DNA from: ZC4RG30 sp039800965 | GTDB lineage: Bacteria > Pseudomonadota > Gammaproteobacteria > Steroidobacterales > Steroidobacteraceae | Length of the DNA stretch: 11,077 nucleotides | Assembly: GCA_039800965.1 (NCBI GenBank) | Contig: JBDLPS010000189.1 | Coordinates: forward strand, 1 to 11,077 | Direction of reading: 5' to 3' | In this document: positions 1 through 7,140 of the stretch, in pieces | How the letters are laid out: each line of letters opens with the position of its first letter | Position numbering within the stretch: the stretch's first letter is position 1 | The notes under the pieces: model-generated | Told to the model about the DNA's origin: nothing | The model's database searches: none | Seen by the model: the letters and a program-made list of their open reading frames with translations, nothing else | Program-made: the position numbers and the translations under genes

Positions 1-65
1 AGCCCCGCGAGCAAGGCCACCGCTGAACCCATCGCGATACCGAGGAATATGGCAAGCGGTCGCAA
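1..65 (-). CDS. Possible 5' end of a divergent membrane-protein gene (partial)
   Basis: On the minus strand a frame is open from the window edge through this stretch. From a TTG at 65 it reads MRPLAIFLGIAMGSAVALLAG (first residue taken as Met), a strongly hydrophobic run that fits an N-terminal membrane segment or signal anchor. A GGAGA lies 9 nt upstream of that TTG. The frame stays open further upstream, so the start is uncertain; an in-frame ATG lies inside the hydrophobic run. Only about 21 codons are visible, so no family can be named. It would be transcribed divergently from prc. It could also be chance open frame in GC-rich DNA. Confidence 0.25.
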   Translation of the reverse strand, partial: MRPLAIFLGIAMGSAVALLAG

Positions 66-135
66 GGCTTCTGGTCTCCGGGCAGCGACAAAGCGGTGGA
101 CGGGCGAAAGCGCCAAGGCGAAACTGTAACGCAAT

Positions 136-2277
136 ATGCAAAAGTACCGTCAACCGCTGAGCTGGGTCGCCCTCGCCGCCCTCGGACTGCTCGTACTCGT
201 CGGCAGCGGCTCCAGCGGCGCACCTGCCGCGACGAGCATCCTCCCACCCGGGGCAGTCGCTCCTGCCGAGCGACAGCGGCTGATCGCGAGGCGGGTCGGG
301 GCCATCCTCGAGGAAGCGCACTATCGTCGCGCCCAGATCGACGACCGCATGTCCGAACAGGTGTTCAACCGCTACCTGGACACGCTCGATGGACAGCGCG
401 GCTACTTCACGGCAGCCGACATCACCGAACTGTCGGCCTACCGCCTGCGCTTCGACGACATGATCCACACCGGCGAGATCGAACCGGCTTTCGCCATCTT
501 CGCCCGCTTCCAGCAGCGCAACCGCGAGCGCATCCAGTTCGCCCTGGCGCAACTGAAGACGGAGCCCGACTGGACGGTGCAGGAAAGCTTCGAGTTCGAC
601 CGGGCCAAGGCGCCCTGGCCAGCCTCCGCGCAGGACCTGGACGAGCTCTGGCGCAAACGCGTCAAGAGCGACGCGCTGTCGCTGGTGCTTGCCGGCAAGT
701 CATGGAAAGACGCGACCGACATCCTCCAGAAGCGTTACGAGCGCGTGCTCAAGCGCGTCGACCAGGTGACGCCGGACGACGTCTTCGAGAACCTGATGAA
801 CGCGTACGCGCGTACCTTCGACCCGCATTCGAGTTATTTCGGCGCGCGGAACTCCGAGGAATACCGCATACAGATGAGCCTCAGCTACGAGGGCATCGGC
901 GCCACGCTGCAGACGAGCGACGACTATGTCGGCATCGTCAATGTGATCCCCGGCGGCCCCGCAGCCGTGGCGGGCACGTTGGGGATCAACGATCGCATCG
1001 TCGCCATCGCGCAGGGCAAGGAAGGCCCCTTCCAGGACGTCATCGGCTGGCGCATCGACGACGTCGTGCAATTGATCCGTGGCAAGGGCGGCACCCAGGT
1101 ACGCCTGCAGATCCTGCCCGCCGGCGCGGCGCCGGGCACGCCCGAGAAGATCGTCGAACTCACCCGCGGCAAGGTGACGCTGGAGAACCAGGCTGCAAAG
1201 AAGGAACGCCGGATCGTTCAGCGAGGCGACAAGACCTGGCGCATCGGCGTCATCAACGTGCCCGGCTTCTATGCAGACGTGCAGGCCCAGAGCCAGGGCG
1301 ACGAGAACTACCGCAGCACCACGCGGGACGTGAAGCGGCTGCTCGACGAACTGGCCAAGGAAGGCGGCATCGATGGCCTCGTCCTCGACCTGCGTGGCGA
1401 CGGCGGCGGATTCCTGCCGGAGGCAACCGCGCTGACCGGCCTGTTCATCGACAAGGGCCCCGTCGTGCAACTGAAAGACACCACGGGCCGCATCGAGGTC
1501 CTCGATGACCCCGACGCCGGCATCGCCTACGACGGCCCGCTGGTGGTACTGGTGGACCGCTTCAGCGCATCCGCCTCGGAAATCTTCGCGGGCGCGATCC
1601 AGGACTACCATCGCGGCCTGGTCGTCGGCCAGCGCACCTTCGGCAAGGGCACCGTGCAGAACCTGGTCCCGCTCGATCGCTGGTCGCAGCGGCCGGTGGA
1701 CGGCCAACTGACGGTGACGATCGGCAAGTTCTACCGCGTGACGGGCGAAAGCACGCAGCACCGCGGTGTCGAGCCGGACATCGCGCTGCCATCCGCCATC
1801 AGCCTGGATGACGTCGGCGAGAGCTCGCTGGAGGCCGCGCTTCCGTGGGACCGGATTCCCGGTGCACCACATCAGGCCTGGCGCCCGAACGCAGCGACGC
1901 CTGCGGCCGCAATCCTCGCCAAGGACGAAGCCGAGCGCGGTGCGAAGGATGCGGACTTCCGCTGGTTGGTCGGCAGCATTGCGGCCACCGAGGAACTCCG
2001 CAGGCAGAAGTCGCTGTCCCTCAACCTGGCGGCACGCAAGGCGGAACGTGAAAAACTGGATGCTGATCGGCTGGCACGCGAGAACCAGCGTCGGGCAGCC
2101 CAGGGCAAGGCCGCGTTGAAGTCCCTGACGAACACCGACGACGAAGAATCCGAGCCGAAGCCTGCGGGACAGGGCGCCGCGAAAGGGCCGGACATCCTGC
2201 TGGACCAGACCACGCAGATCATGGCGGACATCGTCGCGGCGACACCGGCGGGCAAGGCGGCAAGCGCCCCCCGTTGA
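136..2277 (+). CDS. prc: Carboxy-terminal (tail-specific) processing protease Prc, S41 family
   Basis: Periplasmic serine protease that degrades or trims proteins from unstructured C-terminal tails, with known roles in cell-envelope and peptidoglycan-hydrolase turnover. The 713-aa product (E. coli Prc is about 680) begins with a hydrophobic signal segment at residues 9-24. An N-terminal helical domain runs to about 215, a PDZ domain covers about 250-340 (YEGIGATL, PGGPAAVAG), the S41 core about 350-550, and a charged C-terminal domain of the Prc (DUF3340) type follows. The stretch FSASASEIFAGAIQDY then FGKGTVQ matches E. coli Prc closely. By its Ser/Asp/Lys spacing (+11, +25) the catalytic residues are S479, D490 and K504. 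The ATG at 136 is the only usable start because an in-frame TAA lies 9 nt upstream; no good Shine-Dalgarno is visible, only AAGG about 17 nt away. It converges on the DUF1249 gene. Confidence 0.97.
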   Translation: MQKYRQPLSWVALAALGLLVLVGSGSSGAPAATSILPPGAVAPAERQRLIARRVGAILEEAHYRRAQIDDRMSEQVFNRYLDTLDGQRGYFTAADITELSAYRLRFDDMIHTGEIEPAFAIFARFQQRNRERIQFALAQLKTEPDWTVQESFEFDRAKAPWPASAQDLDELWRKRVKSDALSLVLAGKSWKDATDILQKRYERVLKRVDQVTPDDVFENLMNAYARTFDPHSSYFGARNSEEYRIQMSLSYEGIGATLQTSDDYVGIVNVIPGGPAAVAGTLGINDRIVAIAQGKEGPFQDVIGWRIDDVVQLIRGKGGTQVRLQILPAGAAPGTPEKIVELTRGKVTLENQAAKKERRIVQRGDKTWRIGVINVPGFYADVQAQSQGDENYRSTTRDVKRLLDELAKEGGIDGLVLDLRGDGGGFLPEATALTGLFIDKGPVVQLKDTTGRIEVLDDPDAGIAYDGPLVVLVDRFSASASEIFAGAIQDYHRGLVVGQRTFGKGTVQNLVPLDRWSQRPVDGQLTVTIGKFYRVTGESTQHRGVEPDIALPSAISLDDVGESSLEAALPWDRIPGAPHQAWRPNAATPAAAILAKDEAERGAKDADFRWLVGSIAATEELRRQKSLSLNLAARKAEREKLDADRLARENQRRAAQGKAALKSLTNTDDEESEPKPAGQGAAKGPDILLDQTTQIMADIVAATPAGKAASAPR

Positions 2278-2299
2278 AGCCGGGGGCCGCGGCTTCAAC
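2273..2299. terminator. Palindrome covering both stop codons of two convergent genes; candidate bidirectional terminator
   Basis: GTTGAAGCCG (2273-2282) is the exact reverse complement of CGGCTTCAAC (2290-2299), with a 7-nt GC-rich loop. Each arm contains one stop codon: the TGA of prc (2275-2277) and the TGA of the DUF1249 gene (2295-2297 on the minus strand). The transcript from either side can form the same 10-bp stem. Neither side has a run of U after the stem, so classic intrinsic termination is doubtful. It may instead act as an RNA 3'-end stabiliser or slow converging polymerases. The symmetry is seen directly; the function is inferred. Confidence 0.5.
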
Positions 2300-2750
2300 C
2301 GAAGCGGTGGCCCCGCTCGAGGCAATACTCGAGCCACTTGTTGAGCATGATGTTCATGCCCCAGCGCTCGTGCAGCTCGCGGCCCATCCCGCGCCGCAGG
2401 TCCTGCAGCGCCGGGTGGCGGGCCTCGGGCGCCCAACGCCGCGCCTCCGCCATCCGCGCATCCGCATAGACGCGTATCTCGACGTCCGGGAAGCGCAACA
2501 GCGCGGCCTCGTCCTCGCCCGGCCAGAGGTACGTCAACTGGAGGCCGGTGGTGTAAGGGGTCTGATCGGTGATCGTCAGCACGAGGTCGCAATCACCCTC
2601 GACGCGCGACACATGATCGCCCGACAGGCGCGCCGGATCGCCACAGAGCGAGCGAAGACGCAGGAAACTGCTCTCGTACATCGACATCAGCGCGACGAAG
2701 CTGCGGGGGCGGGACCGCCAGGAAACCGGTATCAGGGCATCGATCATCAT
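2295..2750 (-). CDS. DUF1249 family protein (YqiB-like)
   Basis: A 151-aa soluble protein of unknown function, close in length to E. coli YqiB (140 aa). Family-like features are the early FVALMSMYESSFLRLRSL (about residues 18-35), the central YTTGLQLTYLW and VEIRVYADARMAEA, and the C-terminal HERWGMNIMLNKWLEYCLERGH. There is no signal peptide or membrane helix. Two adjacent ATGs (2750 and 2747) are possible starts. The conserved FVALM lies near residue 18, so a start at M22 or M24 would cut into the family core and is unlikely. No strong Shine-Dalgarno is present. It lies 16 bp downstream of orn on the same strand, so co-transcription is likely, although a TATAGT hexamer in the gap could give it its own start. 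Family assignment is fairly sure; function is unknown. Confidence 0.8.
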   Translation of the reverse strand: MMIDALIPVSWRSRPRSFVALMSMYESSFLRLRSLCGDPARLSGDHVSRVEGDCDLVLTITDQTPYTTGLQLTYLWPGEDEAALLRFPDVEIRVYADARMAEARRWAPEARHPALQDLRRGMGRELHERWGMNIMLNKWLEYCLERGHRFG

Positions 2751-2758
2751 CTCGATCG

Positions 2759-2764
2759 ACTATA
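2759..2764 (-). promoter_or_regulatory. Possible -10 element upstream of the DUF1249 gene
   Basis: TATAGT (5/6 match to the sigma-70 -10) lies in the 16-bp gap after orn. Transcription would begin at about 2751, almost on the ATG at 2750, giving a nearly leaderless message; this fits the missing Shine-Dalgarno. No convincing -35 is seen 16-18 bp upstream, so this may be chance. Confidence 0.2.
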
Positions 2765-2766
2765 AC

Positions 2767-3327
2767 TCAGGCACGTGGAGCGCACACTGGCGCCAACAGA
2801 TGCTCCCGGTAGAAGCGCAACTCGAGGATGGATTCGTGGATGTCCGCCAGCGCCAGATGGGTTCCCTGCTTGGTCAGCCTGGCGGCAACCTCCGGCGCCC
2901 AGTGCCGCGCGAGCTCTTTCAGGGTACTGACATCGAGGTTGCGGTAATGGAAATGCCGCTCCAGCGCAGGCATGTGGCGCGCGAGGAAGCGGCGGTCCTG
3001 GCAGATGCTGTTGCCGCACATCGGAGAAACACCGGCGGGCACCCACTGTCGCAGGAAATCCAGGGTCCGCAACTCCGCTTCCGCCGCATCGATGCGGCTT
3101 GCGCGTACGCGATCGGCGAGGCCCGATGCGCCATGCTGGCGCGTATTCCACTCGTCCATGGCAGCCAGCGTAGCTTCGTCCTGGTGGATCGCGATGACCG
3201 GACCTTCCGCGAGGACCTCCAGCCGGGAATCGGTGACCACCGTCGCGATCTCGATGATCACGTCGCTATCGGGCCTGAGCCCGGTCATCTCGAGGTCGAT
3301 CCAGATCAGGTTGTCGCGGCTCTGCAT
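2767..3327 (-). CDS. orn: Oligoribonuclease (DEDDh 3'-5' exoribonuclease)
   Basis: Cytoplasmic exonuclease that degrades very short RNAs (mainly dinucleotides) to mononucleotides, completing mRNA decay; in many bacteria it also clears pGpG from cyclic-di-GMP breakdown. The 186-aa length is normal (E. coli about 181). All catalytic residues of the DEDDh fold are visible: D11 and E13 in WIDLEMTG, D111 in GNSICQDRRF, and H157 with D162 in HLALADIHES. The ATG at 3327 has an AGGAG 9 nt upstream. The gene is divergent from rsgA across 39 bp, as in E. coli, and is followed after 16 bp by the DUF1249 gene. Nothing is unusual in the protein. Confidence 0.97.
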   Translation of the reverse strand: MQSRDNLIWIDLEMTGLRPDSDVIIEIATVVTDSRLEVLAEGPVIAIHQDEATLAAMDEWNTRQHGASGLADRVRASRIDAAEAELRTLDFLRQWVPAGVSPMCGNSICQDRRFLARHMPALERHFHYRNLDVSTLKELARHWAPEVAARLTKQGTHLALADIHESILELRFYREHLLAPVCAPRA

Positions 3328-3351
3328 GACGTGGTTCTCCTGCGCTGTGGC

Positions 3352-3357
3352 ATTCTA
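3352..3357 (-). promoter_or_regulatory. Candidate -10 element for orn
   Basis: TAGAAT (5/6 to consensus) on the minus strand, 24 nt before the orn ATG, predicts a transcript start near 3345 and a short leader that still contains the AGGAG. No good -35 is found 16-18 bp upstream, where the sequence is already rsgA coding DNA. Confidence 0.3.
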
Positions 3358-3366
3358 GCAGCGCCC

Positions 3367-4290
3367 ATGAATCCTCCAGAACGCTTCGATGCCGACGTGA
3401 TCAGCGCCTTCGGCCGCCACCTGCTCGCGCGGGACGACGGCGGCCGGGTCTGGCGCGCCCGCCCCTTCGGCCGCCAGCTGCAGTTCGTATGCGGCGACCG
3501 AGTGCGCTGCGAGCGCGACGCCCACGACGAGGTGATCGCGATCGAGGTATTGCCCCGGCGCAGCGCACTCCTGCGCAGCAACCTGCGCGGCGACAGCGAG
3601 CCGATCGTCGCCAACCTCGATCGCCTTGCCATCGTGATGGCCGGCGTACCCCGACCTGACCTTTACATGGTGGACCGCTACCTGTGCGCCGCAGCCTCCG
3701 CAGGCCTCGGGGCCTTGGTCGTGGTGAACAAATGCGACATCCCGCTCGACAAGGACGACGAAGCCGGCCTGGCCGAGCTGGCCGCGCTCGGCTACGGAGT
3801 GCACCGCGTGGGAGCCCATTCCGGCACCGGACTCGACGGCCTGACGACTGCATTGGCCGGCCACACGAGCGTGCTCGTCGGGCAATCGGGCGTCGGCAAG
3901 TCGTCGCTGATCCGGCGCCTCGCGATAGATGGAGCGGAAGCGGCCACCGGCGAACTCATGCGCGAATCGGAGGGCCGCCATACAACCACCGCATCCCGCA
4001 TCTACGACTGCATCGGCGGCGGACGGATCATCGACTCACCCGGCGTACGCGACTACGCACCCTCGCTCGACCAGCTCGAACCCGCGACGCTGGGTTTCGT
4101 GGAAGTCGAACGTCTGGCACCGGCATGCCGGTTCATCGACTGCCGCCACATGAGCGAACCGCAGTGCGCGGTGACCGGCGCCGTCGGCGACGGGATCAGC
4201 AGGCGGCGCTACGAGAGCTATCGCCGCCTGCGCCGACTGGTCGAACAACTGCAGGCAGGACGCGGGCAGCGGACACGCGGACGCCGCTAG
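3367..4290 (+). CDS. rsgA: Small ribosomal subunit biogenesis GTPase RsgA (circularly permuted)
   Basis: GTPase that binds immature 30S subunits and uses GTP hydrolysis to help finish the decoding centre and release RbfA. The 307-aa product has an N-terminal OB-fold (about residues 10-75), then the permuted GTPase motifs in the diagnostic order: G4 NKCD at 121-124, G5-like GAHSGTGLDGL, G1 GQSGVGKSS at 172-180, the threonine-rich TTTASRIY, and G3 DSPG at 223-226. A C-terminal zinc knuckle follows: C254, C259, H261 and C267 (C-X4-C-X-H-X5-C). I chose ATG 3367 because protein homology begins here; the open frame extends upstream to 2800 but only as antisense to orn. No clear Shine-Dalgarno precedes the ATG. 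It is convergent with recR, with a 5-bp gap and no visible terminator. Confidence 0.96.
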   Translation: MNPPERFDADVISAFGRHLLARDDGGRVWRARPFGRQLQFVCGDRVRCERDAHDEVIAIEVLPRRSALLRSNLRGDSEPIVANLDRLAIVMAGVPRPDLYMVDRYLCAAASAGLGALVVVNKCDIPLDKDDEAGLAELAALGYGVHRVGAHSGTGLDGLTTALAGHTSVLVGQSGVGKSSLIRRLAIDGAEAATGELMRESEGRHTTTASRIYDCIGGGRIIDSPGVRDYAPSLDQLEPATLGFVEVERLAPACRFIDCRHMSEPQCAVTGAVGDGISRRRYESYRRLRRLVEQLQAGRGQRTRGRR

Positions 4291-4295
4291 GGCAT

Positions 4296-4895
4296 TCAGA
4301 GCAGGTTCTGGCGCCCCTGGAAAGCATGGGCGAGCGTACCGCCGTCGACGTATTCCAGTTCGCCGCCGATCGGCACCCCATGGGCGATGCGCGTTGCCCT
4401 GACGCCCTTTTTCTGCGCCAGCGCGGACAGGAAATGCGCAGTAGCCTCGCCCTCCACCGTGGGATTCGTCGCCAGGATCACCTCTCGAACGACGCCGGCA
4501 GCCAGCAATCGTTCGAAATCCGCGAGCCCGAGCTCCTCGGGGCCAATGCCATCCAGAGGCGAGAGGTGGCCCATCAGGACGAAATATCGGCCACGGAAAC
4601 TGCCGGATGTCTCGACGGCCACGACATCCGCCGGCGTCTCGACGACGCAGAGCAACGACTCGTCGCGCCGCGTATCGGCACAGACGGGGCATAACTCCCC
4701 CTCGGTCAACATCCGGCAACGCCGGCAGCGACCGACACTGCCCAAGGCATTGGTCAATGCCGCCGACAGCTCCTTCGCGCCATCGCGACCCTCCTGGAGC
4801 AGCCGGAAGGCCATGCGCTGAGCGGTCTTCGGACCGACACCCGGCAGGGCATGCAGGGCATCGATCAGTCGCGCCAGTGCGGGGGAATGCTTCAC
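4296..4895 (-). CDS. recR: Recombination mediator protein RecR
   Basis: Acts with RecF/RecO to load RecA onto SSB-coated single-stranded DNA during gap repair. From the GTG at 4895 the product is 199 aa (E. coli 201). In order: a helix-hairpin-helix ALPGVGPKTAQR (about 16-27), a four-cysteine zinc site (C57, C60, C69, C72, at the E. coli positions), and a Toprim domain (LLCVVETPADV, then RGRYFVLMGHLSPLDGIG). The frame is open upstream to 5000, but that extension has no RecR similarity and runs through ybaB; starting at GTG restores both the normal length and the normal N-terminus. The GTG lies 10 nt after the ybaB stop and has no purine-rich ribosome site, so translational coupling to ybaB is likely. 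Last gene of the dnaX-ybaB-recR run. Confidence 0.96.
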   Translation of the reverse strand: MKHSPALARLIDALHALPGVGPKTAQRMAFRLLQEGRDGAKELSAALTNALGSVGRCRRCRMLTEGELCPVCADTRRDESLLCVVETPADVVAVETSGSFRGRYFVLMGHLSPLDGIGPEELGLADFERLLAAGVVREVILATNPTVEGEATAHFLSALAQKKGVRATRIAHGVPIGGELEYVDGGTLAHAFQGRQNLL

Positions 4896-4905
4896 GAACG
4901 GAGAA

Positions 4906-5229
4906 TCAGAACGGCAATTTGACGCCCGGCGGCAGCTTGATGCCAGCCATGGCGCCGGACATCTTCTGCTGGGTCGCCGCCTCGATGCGATGCACGGCAT
5001 CGTTGATCGCCGCCGCCAGGAGGTCTTCGACGACTTCGCGGTCCTCGCCCATGACGGCAGGATCGAGCTGCACGCGGGAAACCTCGTGCTTGCCGTTCAT
5101 GCTGACCTTGACCAGGCCGCCACCGGCTTCCCCGGTGGCGGAAAGCAGTGCGACCTCCGCCTGCGCCTTCTGGACGTTTTCCTGCATCGCCTGTGCCTGC
5201 TTGAGCAGGTTGCCGATGTTCCCACGCAT
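4906..5229 (-). CDS. ybaB: Nucleoid-associated protein, YbaB/EbfC family
   Basis: Small dimeric DNA-binding protein that coats the nucleoid; its physiological role is loosely defined, though the gene sits between dnaX and recR in many bacteria. From ATG 5229 it is 107 aa (E. coli 109). Family features are the N-terminal GNIGNLLKQAQAMQENVQKAQ helix (heptad-like), TGEAGGGLVKVSMNGKHEV, and the C-terminal KMSGAMAGIKLPPGVKLPF. Two starts are possible: a GTG at 5235 overlapping the dnaX TGA, and the ATG six bases later. GAGGAG (5238-5243) is 8 nt from the ATG but only 2 nt from the GTG, so the ATG is preferred. It starts 2 nt past the dnaX stop and is probably translationally coupled. Confidence 0.95.
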   Translation of the reverse strand: MRGNIGNLLKQAQAMQENVQKAQAEVALLSATGEAGGGLVKVSMNGKHEVSRVQLDPAVMGEDREVVEDLLAAAINDAVHRIEAATQQKMSGAMAGIKLPPGVKLPF

Positions 5230-5231
5230 GG

Positions 5232-6842
5232 TCACTTCTCCTCGGAGGTCGGGGATGCGTCGCCGGTGAGGCGTACCGAATCCGCATGCAGCGTTGCGCC
5301 AAAGCGCTCCTTCAGCGCCATTACGGCTGGATCCGAATCCAGCGCGACGCGGGCCGCACCAAGGCGTTCATCGACCTGGCGTGCCTGTGCCACCGCGGGC
5401 GTCTCGGCCACCGCGGCGGCGACGTCGATCTCGATGCGCAGTGTTTCCCCGAAATGGCGCGACAGCGCCTGGGCAAGCTTTTCTTCCTGCGAACGCGAAC
5501 GGATGGCCTGATGCCGCGGGTCGAGCGCGAAACGCAGCAGGCCACCCTGCCGACCGACGTAAGCGCTGTTGGAAGCCAGCTGGCGCGCCAGGCCGACCAG
5601 ATCGAGCTGCTGCGACAACTGCGGCCAGCTGGCGGGCGTCAGCGTCTCGAGCGATGCAGCGACGGCGGGCGTCCTCGCGACTGGGGGCGCGGGCGCCGCT
5701 CGCGCCTCGCCCGGTCGCGCGGAGGGGGACGAGGACGTGGCAACGGCAGCCGGCGCCTGGGGCCGGAAGGCCAGCATGCGCACCAGCGTCATGACAAAAC
5801 CCGTGCGCGGATCGGCCGACAGCGTGAGATCGCGGCGGCCCAGCAAGGCGATCTGGTAGTAGAGCTGCAGGTCTTCCGGAGCGATGCGGTCCTTCAACGA
5901 CGCCAGGAGCACCGGCGAATGGCCCTCCTCGCCCGCCTCGGCATCCGGCACCACCTGCAGCACAGCGACCTGCGCGAACAAGCTGGCCAATTCGTCAAGT
6001 AATTGCGCGTAGTCCGGGGCCCACTGCTCCAGTTCCCGCGCGCGCCGGACGAGTCCCGGTGCATCATGCGCCGCCAGCAGGTCCGCCAGCTCCTCGACAT
6101 GACTGCGGTTCACGGTCCCCAGCATCGCAGCAGCATCGACCTCATTCGCCGATCCACCGCCGAAAGCCAGCAACTGATCCATCAGGGAAAGCGCGTCGCG
6201 CAGGCTCCCATCCGCGGCGGTGGCCACGAGTCGCAACGCACCCGGTTCGAAGGCGATGGTCTCGGCCTGAAGGATGTGCGACAGACGCGACATGATCTGT
6301 GCCGTGGAAAGGCGCTTGAGGTTGAACTGCAGGCAGCGTGACAACACGGTGACCGGCAGCTTCTGGGGATCCGTCGTCGCCAGCAGGAATTTCACGTGCG
6401 GCGGCGGCTCCTCGAGCGTCTTGAGCAAGGCGTTGAAGGAATGCGTGGACAGCATGTGCACCTCGTCGATGAGGTACACCTTGTAGCGTCCGCGGGTGGG
6501 CGCGTACTGGACGTTCTCCAGCAGTTCACGGGTGTCATCGACCTTGGTGCGCGATGCTGCGTCGACCTCGATCAGGTCGAGGAAACGTCCCGCGTCGATC
6601 TCGGTGCAGGCGGCACAGGCACCGCAGGGCGTCGCGGTCACTCCGCCTTCGCAGTTCAGGCACTTCGCGAAGATGCGAGCAACGGTCGTCTTGCCGACGC
6701 CACGGGTACCGGTGAACAGGAAAGCGTGATGGACGCGGCCGGATTCCAGCGCGTTGGACAGGGCCTTGAGCACGTGCTCCTGGCCTGACATCTCGCCGAA
6801 AGCCTTGGGGCGCCACTTTCGGGCAAGTGCGGTATAGGTCAT
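5232..6842 (-). CDS. dnaX: DNA polymerase III subunit tau (gamma/tau, clamp loader)
   Basis: AAA+ clamp-loader ATPase that opens the beta clamp and links the polymerase cores at the replication fork. The product is 536 aa (E. coli tau 643). Domain I holds Walker A GTRGVGKTT (45-53), a zinc module with C64, C73, C76 and C79, Walker B LIDEVHML with D126/E127, and the arginine finger SRC at R169; all of these are at the E. coli positions. A Pro/Ala/Ser-rich linker at about 365-410 leads to a tau-type C-terminal domain. No slippery A-rich heptamer is seen near the linker, so a short gamma form by -1 frameshift is not predicted. The ATG at 6842 has GGAGG 10 nt upstream; that site can pair with the SRP RNA 5' strand. 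The gene begins about 32 nt beyond the SRP RNA end. Confidence 0.97.
   Translation of the reverse strand: MTYTALARKWRPKAFGEMSGQEHVLKALSNALESGRVHHAFLFTGTRGVGKTTVARIFAKCLNCEGGVTATPCGACAACTEIDAGRFLDLIEVDAASRTKVDDTRELLENVQYAPTRGRYKVYLIDEVHMLSTHSFNALLKTLEEPPPHVKFLLATTDPQKLPVTVLSRCLQFNLKRLSTAQIMSRLSHILQAETIAFEPGALRLVATAADGSLRDALSLMDQLLAFGGGSANEVDAAAMLGTVNRSHVEELADLLAAHDAPGLVRRARELEQWAPDYAQLLDELASLFAQVAVLQVVPDAEAGEEGHSPVLLASLKDRIAPEDLQLYYQIALLGRRDLTLSADPRTGFVMTLVRMLAFRPQAPAAVATSSSPSARPGEARAAPAPPVARTPAVAASLETLTPASWPQLSQQLDLVGLARQLASNSAYVGRQGGLLRFALDPRHQAIRSRSQEEKLAQALSRHFGETLRIEIDVAAAVAETPAVAQARQVDERLGAARVALDSDPAVMALKERFGATLHADSVRLTGDASPTSEEK
5238..5243 (-). promoter_or_regulatory. Ribosome-binding site that decides the ybaB start
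   Basis: GAGGAG lies inside the last codons of dnaX. It is 8 nt from the ATG at 5229 and 2 nt from the alternative GTG at 5235, which favours the ATG. Confidence 0.6.
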
Positions 6843-6874
6843 CGGGAGAGAGCCTCCGCGCAGCGACGATCCGG

Positions 6875-6989
<115 letters not shown>

Positions 6990-6997
6990 ATGGAAAC

Positions 6998-7089
6998 TGG
7001 CGGAGAGGGTGGGATTCGAACCCACGTATACCCTTGCGGGCATAACTGGAATTCCAGTCCAGCGCCTTCGACCACTCGGCCACCTCTCC
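6998..7089 (-). tRNA. tRNA-Ser (anticodon GGA)
   Basis: A complete 92-nt class II tRNA. The acceptor stem GGAGAGG (7089-7083) pairs with CCTCTCC (7008-7002), followed by discriminator G and an encoded CCA (7000-6998). The anticodon arm is CTGGA-CTGGAAT-TCCAG, giving anticodon GGA, which reads UCC and UCU. The long variable arm (ATGCCCGCAAGGGTAT) is the serine identity feature, and the T arm GTGGGTTCGAATCCCAC is canonical. It precedes the SRP RNA and dnaX on the same strand. Confidence 0.97.
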
Positions 7090-7123
7090 GTCGGACTACC
7101 CTGTCGGGGCGTCCGGGCGCGAG

Positions 7124-7132
7124 AGTGTATCA
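7124..7132 (-). promoter_or_regulatory. Possible extended -10 promoter for tRNA-Ser/ffs(/dnaX)
   Basis: The minus strand reads TGATACACT in the 51-bp gap between the lipoprotein stop and the tRNA: an extended TGn plus TACACT (4/6). The predicted start near 7117 follows a GC-only discriminator (about 7123-7117), as is typical of growth-rate-controlled stable-RNA promoters. No good -35 is seen at 17-18 bp. The rest of the 7090-7140 gap shows no gene and no convincing terminator hairpin. Confidence 0.3.
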
Positions 7133-7140
7133 GAGCATCG

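Noticed and set aside
96..1508. Plus-strand 470-codon frame overlapping prc
   Set aside because: Arg/Pro-rich shadow frame; prc in the other frame has complete catalytic and PDZ motifs.
700..2592. Very long minus-strand open frame (630 codons) antisense to prc
   Set aside because: Arg/Ala/Gly/His-rich translation with no recognisable motif; a shadow of prc's GC-rich third codon positions, and it also runs into the DUF1249 gene in another frame.
2800..3366. N-terminal extension of rsgA
   Set aside because: The frame stays open only because it is antisense to orn; RsgA similarity and normal length begin at ATG 3367.
3684..4694. Plus-strand 336-codon frame across rsgA and recR
   Set aside because: Spans two genes of opposite direction in a shadow frame, Arg/His-rich, no motif.
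4896..5000. N-terminal extension of recR
   Set aside because: It would overlap ybaB, has no RecR similarity, and the GTG at 4895 restores the normal length and N-terminus.
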